A stretch of DNA of 64,000 bases from contig JAVBPS010000019.1 in NCBI GenBank assembly GCA_031549495.1, positions 1-64,000 of the forward strand. The letters are read 5' to 3'. The notes below the pieces were generated by a model. That model made no database searches. It worked only from the letters and a program-made list of their open reading frames with translations, and was not told the origin of the DNA. Shown one piece after another: positions 8,146 to 16,439 of this stretch (position 1 is its first letter; every line of letters starts with the position of its first letter). The translations under genes were made by a program, and so were the position numbers. Origin of the DNA: JAVBOW01 sp031549495. Lineage in GTDB: Bacteria; Bacteroidota; Bacteroidia; Bacteroidales; Rikenellaceae.

Positions 8146-10148
8146 GGCTCCAATGTATTTATGGGTTGGACGGAAAACCTGATGGTGAAACACGCTCCTC
8201 CATCGGGCCGGTTAGCGGCCTCGACCGTACCCCCCTGGGCCTCTACGAAGCCCTTGACGATAGACAATCCCAGCCCCAATCCACCGGGCCGGCTGTCTTT
8301 CTTACGCCAGAACTTGTCGAATACCTGCGGCAGGGAATCCGCGTCGAAACCGGGTCCGCAATCCGTTTCGCGCAGTTCGAGCCAATTGTCGGCGTATGAG
8401 GCCTCCAAAGCGATCACTGTCCCCTCAGGCGCATACTGGCAGGAGTTGTAGACCAGATTGTAAAGCACCTGTTCCGTCAGGCCTATATCGAGCCTGACGG
8501 CAGGGATTTGAGGTTGCACCCTGATCTGAAGGTCGAATCCGGCAAGTTCCTCGGAGAGGTTGTTGGCTACGGTTCCAAGCAGGTCGCCGATATCGCATGG
8601 GACGGGATTGGCGGCAATCCGTCCCGATTCCAGGCGCGACATATTGAGCAGGTTCTCGATCACTCTGTCCAGGCGTCCCGAGGCTTTCAGGATCGCGCTG
8701 CAAAGTTCCTTGCACATGGCGTCGTTGCACCCCCGGTTGGCGAGGATGTCCGTCGCGCCGATTATAGCCGCCAGGGGGCTTCTGAGTTCATGCGAGACGG
8801 AATTGAACAGCGTTTTGTAGAGTTTGTCCGACTCTTTGAGCAGGGCGGCCTTACGTGCCTCCTGTTGTGCCAGGTGGAATTCCAGCGTGCGTGCGATCTG
8901 GTCGAGCATGGCATCGCCGAACAGGGCCTTATCCGCGTCGGGGGCACTTTTCGGCTTTACCGCCGCCACTCCCAGGCGGAGCGTGGGGCCGTTGAGCGGA
9001 TGGAACATATAATGGGAAGAGTTGAAGTGCGAGGTGAAGCTTCCCGCGGCACAGTTATGCGTAAATGCGAAACGGGCGCCCTCTATCTCTGCGTCGCTGA
9101 GGGTCAATTCCGCGGGGACGTACTGGAAGTTGGTCAATTCGCCGAGATTGTCACGGAAAATGAAGAAAATGTCCATGTCCGCCAGTTTGGCTATCTCCTG
9201 GCGGCTGGAGGTGACCACCTCTTCCAGGCTGGCTGCATTGCTTAGCTTGCGCGCCACCAGGAACAGGGCGTTGGCCTGGCGTCCCTGGCGTTCCGCCTGC
9301 CTGCGGTGCCCGCGGTACTTGGTCGCCAACGCTCCGTTGGCCAGGACGATAACGAAAAAACTCAGCAAAAACAACCGGTCCTCTCTCGAGAAGTCCATCT
9401 GCAGCGAATAATTGGGCAACACCAGCATGATCGTGAACACAAAGGCCGAGAGTATGGTAAAGAACAAAATGGCCCCCATTCTCATAGCGGCAATAGCAAA
9501 AAGCAGGACGACCAGGATGCCGAAAGCGACATACTGCGCCCCGTCGTGGCCGATCATCAAGGCGCAGAGCGCGCCCATGGCAAGGGCGGCCAGCACGATG
9601 ACGGCAAAAAAGCGGACGCGGTCGCTTGCCGGGGAGAAATCGGGGCCGGGCTTACCGACCGGTTTTTCGACGGGCACATCCAGGTCGTTTACCGGAACGA
9701 CCGTAATCTCGGCATCGGGGCACAATTTGGCCAGCCTGCGCAACCGGAGGGTGTCTGCCAGGGAGTGCCGCCATCCTTTCCTGCATCCGACCACAATCCT
9801 GACCGCATCTTCTTTTAATGCCGCTTCGGCGCACGCTTTCTCCGGGGTGATGCCCGGATGGTTGACGATATCCCCATCCAGGCGCCGGGCCAGTTCCAGG
9901 TCGTGGGTGAGTTGCCGGTTCCTCCGTGAGGACCGGGGGTCGCGGGTGTAAACCACGCTCCAGGGCGAGCTTTCGCCAGCCAGTTTCCGGGCGCACAGGA
10001 TCACCTTACGGCAATCCATTCCGGGGACCAATAATGCGAGAATATGGCTGCCTTTTACAACCAAATCCCCCGCCAGATGCCATCCAGTCTGTTTTTGGCA
10101 CCGAAAGGTAGCGTTTTCGGGTTCGGATATGGGTTTCTTTGTCTTCAT
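8142..10148 (-). CDS. KdpD-like sensor histidine kinase without the N-terminal sensor ATPase domain
   Basis: This 668-aa protein runs: a USP-like domain (about 35-155), four closely spaced membrane helices (about 178-276, the DUF4118 arrangement of KdpD), a GAF-like linker (about 290-430), then HisKA with the phospho-accepting H453 in VSHELRSPL. The HATPase domain has N, G1 (DCGPGFD) and G2 (GGLGLGLSIV) boxes. Full KdpD proteins are near 890 aa and begin with a roughly 210-aa KdpD domain carrying a Walker motif; that domain is missing here. With no kdp transporter nearby, it is a KdpD-derived kinase of unknown signal. A -7 box lies at 10187-10180. Confidence 0.9.
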   Translation of the reverse strand: MKTKKPISEPENATFRCQKQTGWHLAGDLVVKGSHILALLVPGMDCRKVILCARKLAGESSPWSVVYTRDPRSSRRNRQLTHDLELARRLDGDIVNHPGITPEKACAEAALKEDAVRIVVGCRKGWRHSLADTLRLRRLAKLCPDAEITVVPVNDLDVPVEKPVGKPGPDFSPASDRVRFFAVIVLAALAMGALCALMIGHDGAQYVAFGILVVLLFAIAAMRMGAILFFTILSAFVFTIMLVLPNYSLQMDFSREDRLFLLSFFVIVLANGALATKYRGHRRQAERQGRQANALFLVARKLSNAASLEEVVTSSRQEIAKLADMDIFFIFRDNLGELTNFQYVPAELTLSDAEIEGARFAFTHNCAAGSFTSHFNSSHYMFHPLNGPTLRLGVAAVKPKSAPDADKALFGDAMLDQIARTLEFHLAQQEARKAALLKESDKLYKTLFNSVSHELRSPLAAIIGATDILANRGCNDAMCKELCSAILKASGRLDRVIENLLNMSRLESGRIAANPVPCDIGDLLGTVANNLSEELAGFDLQIRVQPQIPAVRLDIGLTEQVLYNLVYNSCQYAPEGTVIALEASYADNWLELRETDCGPGFDADSLPQVFDKFWRKKDSRPGGLGLGLSIVKGFVEAQGGTVEAANRPDGGACFTIRFSVQPINTLEP

Positions 10149-10179
10149 ATTTTGCTTATATCCTGCGTCTTGTCTGATT

Positions 10180-10187
10180 CAAAAATA
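10180..10187 (-). promoter_or_regulatory. Putative -7 promoter box for the kinase-regulator pair
   Basis: The minus strand reads TATTTTTG, matching TAnnTTTG, about 31 bases upstream of the kinase start. It is divergent from the fimbrial operon 1 promoter. Confidence 0.5.
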
Positions 10188-10233
10188 GGATATTTTTTAC
10201 AAGGGTATTCACTCCACACCCTCTTTTTTATGG

Positions 10234-10283
10234 AATCTTTATGCCACCCCGGCCCTTCTTTATAAAATCTTTATATCCACCCC
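10234..10283 (+). promoter_or_regulatory. Direct repeats in the divergent kinase/fimbria promoter region
   Basis: AATCTTTATGCCACCCC (10234-10250) and AATCTTTATATCCACCCC (10266-10283) are near-identical direct repeats spaced 32 bases apart, about three helix turns. The second copy ends two bases before the -7 box at 10286. This geometry is typical of an activator binding as a tandem dimer; the binder is unknown, and the adjacent KdpE-like regulator is the obvious candidate. Confidence 0.45.
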
Positions 10284-10285
10284 CA

Positions 10286-10293
10286 TACTTTTG
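10286..10293 (+). promoter_or_regulatory. Putative -7 promoter box for fimbrial operon 1
   Basis: TACTTTTG fits TAnnTTTG. The transcript would start near 10297 and have a leader of about 130-150 bases before the first gene. No good -33 TTTG is present; instead the direct repeat occupies that position, as expected for an activator-dependent promoter. Confidence 0.55.
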
Positions 10294-10446
10294 CAGCGTG
10301 ACCGTAACAGATGACATGGTTAAGGTCGATTTCAAGGGTCGGCCGCGCTCCTGAAACGCCAAGATCAATCCACGGATCACCCGTTCGCATGTACGGAAAT
10401 TATAGGATCGAATAGAAGTATATTGAACAAAACGAAATATTACATT

Positions 10447-11139
10447 ATGTATCGCATCCACTCCAAGCTGCCATTCATGGTCCTGCTCTCTTTCCTGCCG
10501 CTTTGTTCCGCCCCCGCACTGCATGGGCAGGAGTCTGCAGGTACAGCCGGGAACATCCGGGCAGAATTGGTCGCTCTTCAGGTGCTTCCTGAATTCCCTG
10601 CCGGCAAGCCGATGAAGCTGGCCGTAAAGACCAACCTGCTGTTCGGCGCGCTTGCACTGGCTCCGAACCTGGGTTTCGAAGTGGCCCTTGCGCCCCGCGC
10701 CACATTGGACCTGGGCGGCGGCGTCAACGCATGGAACCTCAACGGCAGCGATGCCGACAACCGCAAACTGGCCCACTGGCTCATACATGGCGAATACCGC
10801 CACTGGTTCTGCGAGCGTTTCAACGGCTCTTTTATCGGCGGACACGCCATGTTCGTCAATTACAACATTGCCGGCCGTGAAATGCCCATGTTCTTCGGCA
10901 AAGGTTCGAGAAACTACCGCTACGAAGGCTATATGGTAGGTGCGGGCATCTCCTACGGCTACCACCTTATGTTGGGCCGCAAATGGAATGCCGAATTCAC
11001 CATCGGGGCGGGCTACGGTTATATGCGCTATGACCAATACGGCTGCAAACATTGCGACAGCAAGGTTTACGACGACAAACAACGCAACTATTTCGGCCCC
11101 ACCAGCGCAGGGATCTCGCTGGTCTATCTTATCAAATAA
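10447..11139 (+). CDS. DUF3575 outer-membrane protein, fimbrial operon 1
   Basis: This 230-aa protein has a signal peptide (MVLLSFLPLCSAPALHGQ region). A DUF3575 domain follows: VKTNLLFGALALAPNLGFEVAL, NPWNL-like AWNLNGSDADNRKLAHWL, then EYRHWFCERFNGSFIGGHAMFVNYN, ending in FGPTSAGISLVYLIK. Such proteins stand first in Bacteroidales Mfa/FimA fimbrial operons and are predicted outer-membrane beta-barrels; their exact role in assembly is not settled. I prefer ATG 10447; an in-frame TTG at 10423 is possible. It is paralogous to the gene at 33083-33664 of operon 2. Confidence 0.9.
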   Translation: MYRIHSKLPFMVLLSFLPLCSAPALHGQESAGTAGNIRAELVALQVLPEFPAGKPMKLAVKTNLLFGALALAPNLGFEVALAPRATLDLGGGVNAWNLNGSDADNRKLAHWLIHGEYRHWFCERFNGSFIGGHAMFVNYNIAGREMPMFFGKGSRNYRYEGYMVGAGISYGYHLMLGRKWNAEFTIGAGYGYMRYDQYGCKHCDSKVYDDKQRNYFGPTSAGISLVYLIK

Positions 11140-11179
11140 ACATCATATCAGGATGAACTCTTCTAAATTATTCAAACTT

Positions 11180-12598
11180 ATGAAAACCACATACCTCATA
11201 CTGCCGTTATTACTGCCGCACATGGATGTTTCTGCGGCCGAGAGGTACGAGGTGGCGATCCGGGACGTATCGGTTCGTAAATCGCACGACCGGGTGGTCG
11301 TGGACTTCGTGCTCGATCCAAGTGATTTTCCCCAGAATTACAGGCTTACCGTCGTTCCGATGTTGTACAACGATGCAAACCGCCGGGTGAAAGCGCTGCA
11401 AACGATTACGCTCGTAGGACGCAACAAGCACTTGTCGGATATCCGCGCAGGCAAAAATACGAACCGGTATCATATGATGACCCGGCACAAGAGCGGGCCT
11501 ATCCACTATTCGGATTCGCTTCCTTATGAAGACTGGATGCAAACCGTATCCGTTTCGGTCTACCAGATCGGTGAAGATTGTTGTTGCCGGCATGAATCCC
11601 AGGGGGGCAATATAGCAGAGGACAGATTGCTCTATTTCAAACCGATGCCCGTATACTCACGCGATAAGCTTGACTACCAGCTTACGGAGCTGGAAAAATA
11701 CGACCTCGAAAATATATTCCTGCTTCCGATCGAAGATTATCCCCGCCGCTACGAGATCCTGCTGTCCGACCGTCAGAACAGCACAGCCAAACTGATTTTC
11801 AAAACCGGTTCGGCTGTCATCGACCCCGATTATAAGGGTAATAACGATGTACTCGAAGATGTGGCGCACGCGCTGGAGCTTATCCGGCAAGACCCTAACG
11901 CCATTCTGGAGAAGATTGTCATCGCCGGTTATGCCTCGCCCGAAGGGTCGCTGGCAACAAATACCCGCCTGGCCGAAGCTCGTGCGCAAGCCGTCAAAAA
12001 ATACCTGCTGGGCAGGATGAACGCACCGGACGATATATTCGAGCTTTATAACGGGCGCGAAGACTGGGACGGGTTGCGCGAAATGGTGGATAGCTCGGCC
12101 ATGGCCGGACGCGAACAGGTGCTCTCCATCCTAGGCGCATATACCATGGAGCAACAGGTGCGCAAAGACAAACTCAAACAACTCGATCATGGAGCGCCCT
12201 ATCGCTACATGCTCGAAAACTTTTACCCCGAATTGCGCAGCGGCGGATACATCCAGGTCTATTACCGGATCGACCGCCGGGCGACAATACCCGCGGCAGT
12301 AACGGACTATAAGGGACGCACCACATGGATCGACCCCGAATCGCCGGCCAACCTAAAGGTTGCAGCCATAAACGAAGCGACGGAACTGATGAACGAACAG
12401 CGGTTCGACGACGCCATACAATTACTTGAATATTATAGCGATGACCCCATAACATGGAACTCCCTGGGAGTATGCCTGATGATGGGAGGCTATTACGATC
12501 GGGCCGACAGTTATTTCAGGCGGGCCGCCGATAACGGCGACCGGAACGCCCCCGTGAATCTCGAACAAACCCGCCGGATAAGGCAGGTGGTGCAATAG
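11180..12598 (+). CDS. DUF3868 / OmpA-like protein with C-terminal TPR region, fimbrial operon 1
   Basis: This 472-aa secreted protein has an N-terminal DUF3868 domain (ERYEVAIRDVSVRKSHDRVVVDF and following, about 20-200). An OmpA-like peptidoglycan-binding domain follows (about 215-330) with GYASPEGSLATNTRLAEARAQAV, and then a helical tail (about 390-470) with TPR-like spacing (AIQLLEYYSDDPITWNSLGVCLMMGGYYDRADSYF). The start at 11180 puts a good signal peptide (MKTTYLILPLLLPHMDVSA) in front; an earlier in-frame ATG at 11153 is less likely. Its place after DUF3575 and before fimbrillin matches other Mfa-type operons, where it may tie the fimbria to the envelope. Confidence 0.9.
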   Translation: MKTTYLILPLLLPHMDVSAAERYEVAIRDVSVRKSHDRVVVDFVLDPSDFPQNYRLTVVPMLYNDANRRVKALQTITLVGRNKHLSDIRAGKNTNRYHMMTRHKSGPIHYSDSLPYEDWMQTVSVSVYQIGEDCCCRHESQGGNIAEDRLLYFKPMPVYSRDKLDYQLTELEKYDLENIFLLPIEDYPRRYEILLSDRQNSTAKLIFKTGSAVIDPDYKGNNDVLEDVAHALELIRQDPNAILEKIVIAGYASPEGSLATNTRLAEARAQAVKKYLLGRMNAPDDIFELYNGREDWDGLREMVDSSAMAGREQVLSILGAYTMEQQVRKDKLKQLDHGAPYRYMLENFYPELRSGGYIQVYYRIDRRATIPAAVTDYKGRTTWIDPESPANLKVAAINEATELMNEQRFDDAIQLLEYYSDDPITWNSLGVCLMMGGYYDRADSYFRRAADNGDRNAPVNLEQTRRIRQVVQ

Positions 12599-12658
12599 AC
12601 GACATTAATCTATAAAAAACCAACAGATCTATTTATTAACCATTAAATTTCTCAAATC

Positions 12659-13936
12659 ATGAAAACTATTGTTAAATGTTCTTTGATTATCGCTGCATTG
12701 GGCGTATTGTCCGCATGCAACAAGGACGAGCGGCCCACTGGCGATAACGGCAAAACGGAAAGCATCCCTACTAAAATAACGCTTTCTGTGAATTTAAATG
12801 CCGGCACGCGCAGCCTGACCGGTGACGAAGAAAACGGCGAACCGGCCGAAAACGTGGTCAGCAGCCTGGAATTCTACGTATTCGACGGCCTGGGCAACCT
12901 CGACCCCGAGGTAGGCAGGGTGGGCGCCACCCCCGGTAACGGTTACATCAAGTTCACCGACGGCGCGCTCTCGAAACAGGTGATCGTGGGCTCCGGCAAC
13001 CGCCGGTTCGTAGCCCTGGCAAACATCAACCTCGGCGATCTGGCCGCAGGTACGACTTTCACCGCCTTTCAGGCCAAACTCGCCGATATCCTTTTTATGG
13101 CCACCCCGGGCGGCGACGACCACAACTCGCGCACCATTCCGGACATAGGCTTCGGGATGTCGGGCAAACAAGACGCCACCATCGACCCTAACATTTCGAC
13201 CAATTCGGTTTCCATCGGCCTGATGCGCCTGGTGAGCAAGATAAACGAGCCCACCTTCGCAAGCCCTATGGCGATCACCCTGAGCGACATACAACTCCAG
13301 GCCGTTTGGGGCACGGACACCGAGGTTACCAATGACCGGCTGACGTTCAACCCGCTGGGCTATGTGGTGATCAACGGCATCAGCAACTCAAACGTGCTGT
13401 TCACCGGCAACGCCGGCGGCGACGACACCAAGCCCAAGACGATTCCCTGGAACACCTGGTCGGACGCCGACAAAGAGTACCGCACATCCGAATTCGGCCC
13501 CACGGGCTTCTATACCAACAACTACTCGGGCTACACGGCAGCCCCCGACTGGTTCCTGAACTTCGGCACCCCCGGCCAGGACCGCGTCTACGTCTACGAA
13601 AACAAACCGGGTACTAAAACCAACCTCCAGGGACAGGACGGTTTCGACCCCTTCAACGTATACGCTTTCATCATCAAGGGCGAGTTGGTCGTGGACGGCG
13701 ACAACACCCTGAACAAGACCCGCTACTGGAGGGTGGACCTGGTGCACAACGACAACTACCACATCATGCGTAACGCCTCTTACCACATCAACATTACCGG
13801 TATCGCCAGCCCCGGCCAGCCTACCCCCGAAGATGCGGAAGAAGGTCCCGAGATCATTCCCGACAACGAAACCTCTGTAATTATCGACCTGATCGTCAGG
13901 AAATGGCGCATCAATGAATACCAACAACAGATGTAG
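12659..13936 (+). CDS. Mfa1/FimA-like major fimbrillin lipoprotein, operon 1
   Basis: This 425-aa prepilin has a lipoprotein signal with lipobox LSAC (Cys at about residue 19). An acidic, low-complexity segment follows, then the fimbrillin N-terminal domain (ITLSVNLNAGTRSLTG...VSSLEFYVFDGLGNL). The C-terminal domain ends SVIIDLIVRKWRINEYQQQM, the donor-strand region used in FimA-type polymerisation. In characterised relatives the lipidated precursor is exported, cleaved after Arg or Lys by a surface protease, and polymerised by strand exchange. It follows a 60-base AT-rich gap. The paralogue in operon 2 is 30696-31859. Confidence 0.88.
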   Translation: MKTIVKCSLIIAALGVLSACNKDERPTGDNGKTESIPTKITLSVNLNAGTRSLTGDEENGEPAENVVSSLEFYVFDGLGNLDPEVGRVGATPGNGYIKFTDGALSKQVIVGSGNRRFVALANINLGDLAAGTTFTAFQAKLADILFMATPGGDDHNSRTIPDIGFGMSGKQDATIDPNISTNSVSIGLMRLVSKINEPTFASPMAITLSDIQLQAVWGTDTEVTNDRLTFNPLGYVVINGISNSNVLFTGNAGGDDTKPKTIPWNTWSDADKEYRTSEFGPTGFYTNNYSGYTAAPDWFLNFGTPGQDRVYVYENKPGTKTNLQGQDGFDPFNVYAFIIKGELVVDGDNTLNKTRYWRVDLVHNDNYHIMRNASYHINITGIASPGQPTPEDAEEGPEIIPDNETSVIIDLIVRKWRINEYQQQM

Positions 13937-14026
13937 TCCCCGCTTTAACTCTCTATATATCCCCCGGGCGGGAGATACGCATGTTTCCCGCCCGGTTTTA
14001 ACAACAACGACTTACACAAGACAACC

Positions 14027-14935
14027 GTGAAAAAAGCAATCATATACCTTGTGGCGTCGCTCGGCCTGGGGCTCTGCGGTTGTCTGCAGGAACGCGGCCT
14101 GGAAGATTGCCCCGGCGAGATGGCCCTGTCGTTTTACCTCGATGACGCCTACATACCCGGCACCTACGACGACAGAATCGCCAACGACGTGCGACTGTAT
14201 ATATTCAAGGACGATATATGCATCAACAGCATACTTGTTCCTTATTACAGAATCAGCCAAGGGCAACTGTACAGGATGACCAAGAGTAGGGAAATGGATG
14301 GAGATATCGACCTTGTGGCCTGGGCGGTTCCGGCCGGTCATTCCGCCGGCGCCATTCCCGTGTGGAATCATGGGGACGCACTCGGCCAGCAGTATCTCTA
14401 CGAAGAGCGCGTGCCCAACTACGAGCAGTATTACGTTTCGGGGCCCGACGAGTTGTACCGTGGCAGGGTTGCCTTTGTCGAACCTTACACCCAGGCTTCG
14501 TCGCACGCTATCGGGATGATGTATGCCGCATGCCGGGTCGAGATCTATGTCACAGACCAGGGCGAGAGGCTCTACCCCGACCTTCCCCTGCTTCACACCC
14601 GCGTCAACGGGGTGATGTCGCGTATGGATATGAACTTGCGCGGAACGGGCGAGCCCGCCAGTGTGCTTAAGCGCCTGGAATGTCCGACCGACGACCGCAT
14701 CCATTTCAATACGACCCGTTTCGGCGTGCTCCCTTCGAGCCCCGGCCAAACGGTCAGTGTGGATATACGCGACGGCGCCACAGATTTAGCAACGCTCACC
14801 GTGCCGAGTAACCTTTTGCCCAGGGGCGCCTGGGCCGGAGGCCTGATGATATTCGAATATGAGATGGGCGACACCTATTTCACGCTCGAAGTGAACGGTT
14901 GGAGGCAGAACGTTTACGACGTGGATGCCCTGTAA
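14027..14935 (+). CDS. FimB/Mfa2-family fimbrial anchor lipoprotein, operon 1
   Basis: This 302-aa lipoprotein (signal MKKAIIYLVASLGLGLCGC, lipidated Cys near residue 19) is followed at once by the family segment CPGEMALSFYLDDAYIPG...NDVRLYIFKDD. The middle section with HAIGMMYAACRVEIYV is typical of FimB/Mfa2 proteins, which cap and anchor the fimbria base in the outer membrane and limit its length. A GTG start at 14027 is required to include the signal peptide. It lies 90 bases after the major fimbrillin gene. The counterpart in operon 2 is 29789-30643. Confidence 0.88.
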   Translation: MKKAIIYLVASLGLGLCGCLQERGLEDCPGEMALSFYLDDAYIPGTYDDRIANDVRLYIFKDDICINSILVPYYRISQGQLYRMTKSREMDGDIDLVAWAVPAGHSAGAIPVWNHGDALGQQYLYEERVPNYEQYYVSGPDELYRGRVAFVEPYTQASSHAIGMMYAACRVEIYVTDQGERLYPDLPLLHTRVNGVMSRMDMNLRGTGEPASVLKRLECPTDDRIHFNTTRFGVLPSSPGQTVSVDIRDGATDLATLTVPSNLLPRGAWAGGLMIFEYEMGDTYFTLEVNGWRQNVYDVDAL

Positions 14936-14978
14936 CCGGACAGGCTGACGATAGATTATTTATTCAAAAGACAATGTT

Positions 14979-16412
14979 ATGAAACTATTCATACCGCTTC
15001 TATGCACCCTGTGTCTTTTCGCCTCATGTAAAAAGGACAGGGAAACCGATAAAACGCCGCCGACAGAGGGCAAACAGGTCGAATTCCGTTTCAACGTCCC
15101 CGTCTCCTCCCGGGCCAAAGTGGTCGACAACGCCATAAACGAACTCGACGTGCTGGTCTTCCGGCGCCAGGCAGCCTATGCGGCCGACCCGCAGCGCTCG
15201 ACCTTTCTCTACACACGCTACGCCTGGAGGGTTTCCGACGGGCGGTGGCGCACCAACCTCATGCCGGGCGAGGGCTTAGACCTCTATTTCGCGGTCAATT
15301 CCCATGCGCTTGTGCAGGGCCTCGCGCCCTCTGTCGTTGGCAGGGAATATAGGGATGTGGCCCCGATGCTGGTGCTTAGCACGCCTGGCCCAGATATCGG
15401 GACAGGGGGGCTTCCCATGTGGGGAGGCATCGCAGACAAAGCGATACTCGACATCCCGAACAACGACCTGGGCACGGTCGAATTGCTGCGTTCGGTAGCC
15501 TCTACCGACATCCGGATTACCGCTTCAGATTTCACCCTGCAGCAGGCCGTACTATGCTATGCCGCCGACCGCGGGCTGTTGCCTTTCGCCAGTCTCTCGT
15601 CACAAACGCCCAATGTGCCTGGCAATATGACCAGCGCCTCGACCGCCGACTGGACCTACACGCTCGGGGCGGGCGACGGCAATAAGGTCGAGGATATTTT
15701 CTACATGTACGAAAACGACGCGCCGTTCGCCGGCGGCAATCCGCAACGCCGTTCCACAAGATTAGTGCTCAAGGGCGTTTGGAACAATGCCGATGGCAGC
15801 GGAATGCCCACCTGGTACCCGATAGCGCTGCGCAGCGAAGACGCCGGCGGCGAAATGGTCAAAAGCCAGGTAGTGCGCAACAACAAATACATTGTCGTGA
15901 TCACCAAAGTGAACGGGGACGGTTTCCCGTCGTTCGAAGAGGCTAAAGATGCCGAGGGTGTAAATATCGACTACGAAATCATAGACTGGAACCAAAATAC
16001 CGACGGTGGGATCATTATCGACGGGGCGCAATATATCTGGATCGAGCACGATCGCAACGAAAGGCGCGACGACCGCACGGCCGTCGTCTACCGTGCCGCA
16101 GGTTCGGACGATCGCGTCGGCTTTACGACCAATATTCCCCTTACGGATTTCACCCTGTCGCTTAACGGCGGCGTTTATCCCGATCCGTCGGATAAGACGG
16201 CCGTTATGAATAGCCGGTTCAACGTGGAAATCAAGACCGAAAACGGAAAAAATTACTTCAATTTCACCGCCCTGGCGGCATATGGCACCAGCCTGAATCC
16301 ATCGACGCTGACCGTCGTGGCGGGCCGGATACGCTTTACCCTGACCGTCATCCAGAAGGACAGCGATTCGCGCGACTGGAACGACGGGGGTAACTTCAAC
16401 GGAGACTTCTAA
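14979..16412 (+). CDS. Minor fimbrial subunit-like lipoprotein, operon 1
   Basis: This 477-aa lipoprotein has lipobox FASC (Cys near residue 17). The N-terminal EFRFNVPVSSRAKVVDNAINELDVLVFRRQ resembles fimbrillin N-domains. The region around VVRNNKYIVVITKVNGDGFPSFEEAKDAEGVNIDYEIIDWNQN is like the C-terminal end of Mfa-type accessory pilins. An extra C-terminal Ig-like domain of about 130 residues follows (IWIEHDRNERRDD...RIRFTLTVIQKDS). I assign it by position and style as an accessory or tip-proximal pilin; I do not recognise a precise family. Confidence 0.75.
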   Translation: MKLFIPLLCTLCLFASCKKDRETDKTPPTEGKQVEFRFNVPVSSRAKVVDNAINELDVLVFRRQAAYAADPQRSTFLYTRYAWRVSDGRWRTNLMPGEGLDLYFAVNSHALVQGLAPSVVGREYRDVAPMLVLSTPGPDIGTGGLPMWGGIADKAILDIPNNDLGTVELLRSVASTDIRITASDFTLQQAVLCYAADRGLLPFASLSSQTPNVPGNMTSASTADWTYTLGAGDGNKVEDIFYMYENDAPFAGGNPQRRSTRLVLKGVWNNADGSGMPTWYPIALRSEDAGGEMVKSQVVRNNKYIVVITKVNGDGFPSFEEAKDAEGVNIDYEIIDWNQNTDGGIIIDGAQYIWIEHDRNERRDDRTAVVYRAAGSDDRVGFTTNIPLTDFTLSLNGGVYPDPSDKTAVMNSRFNVEIKTENGKNYFNFTALAAYGTSLNPSTLTVVAGRIRFTLTVIQKDSDSRDWNDGGNFNGDF

Positions 16413-16439
16413 GATAAAAAATATATAAAAAGCAAGATT

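Noticed and set aside
10149..10446. Invertible (phase-variable) promoter for fimbrial operon 1
   Set aside because: The notable repeats are direct, not inverted, and no adjacent invertase or flanking inverted repeats were found.
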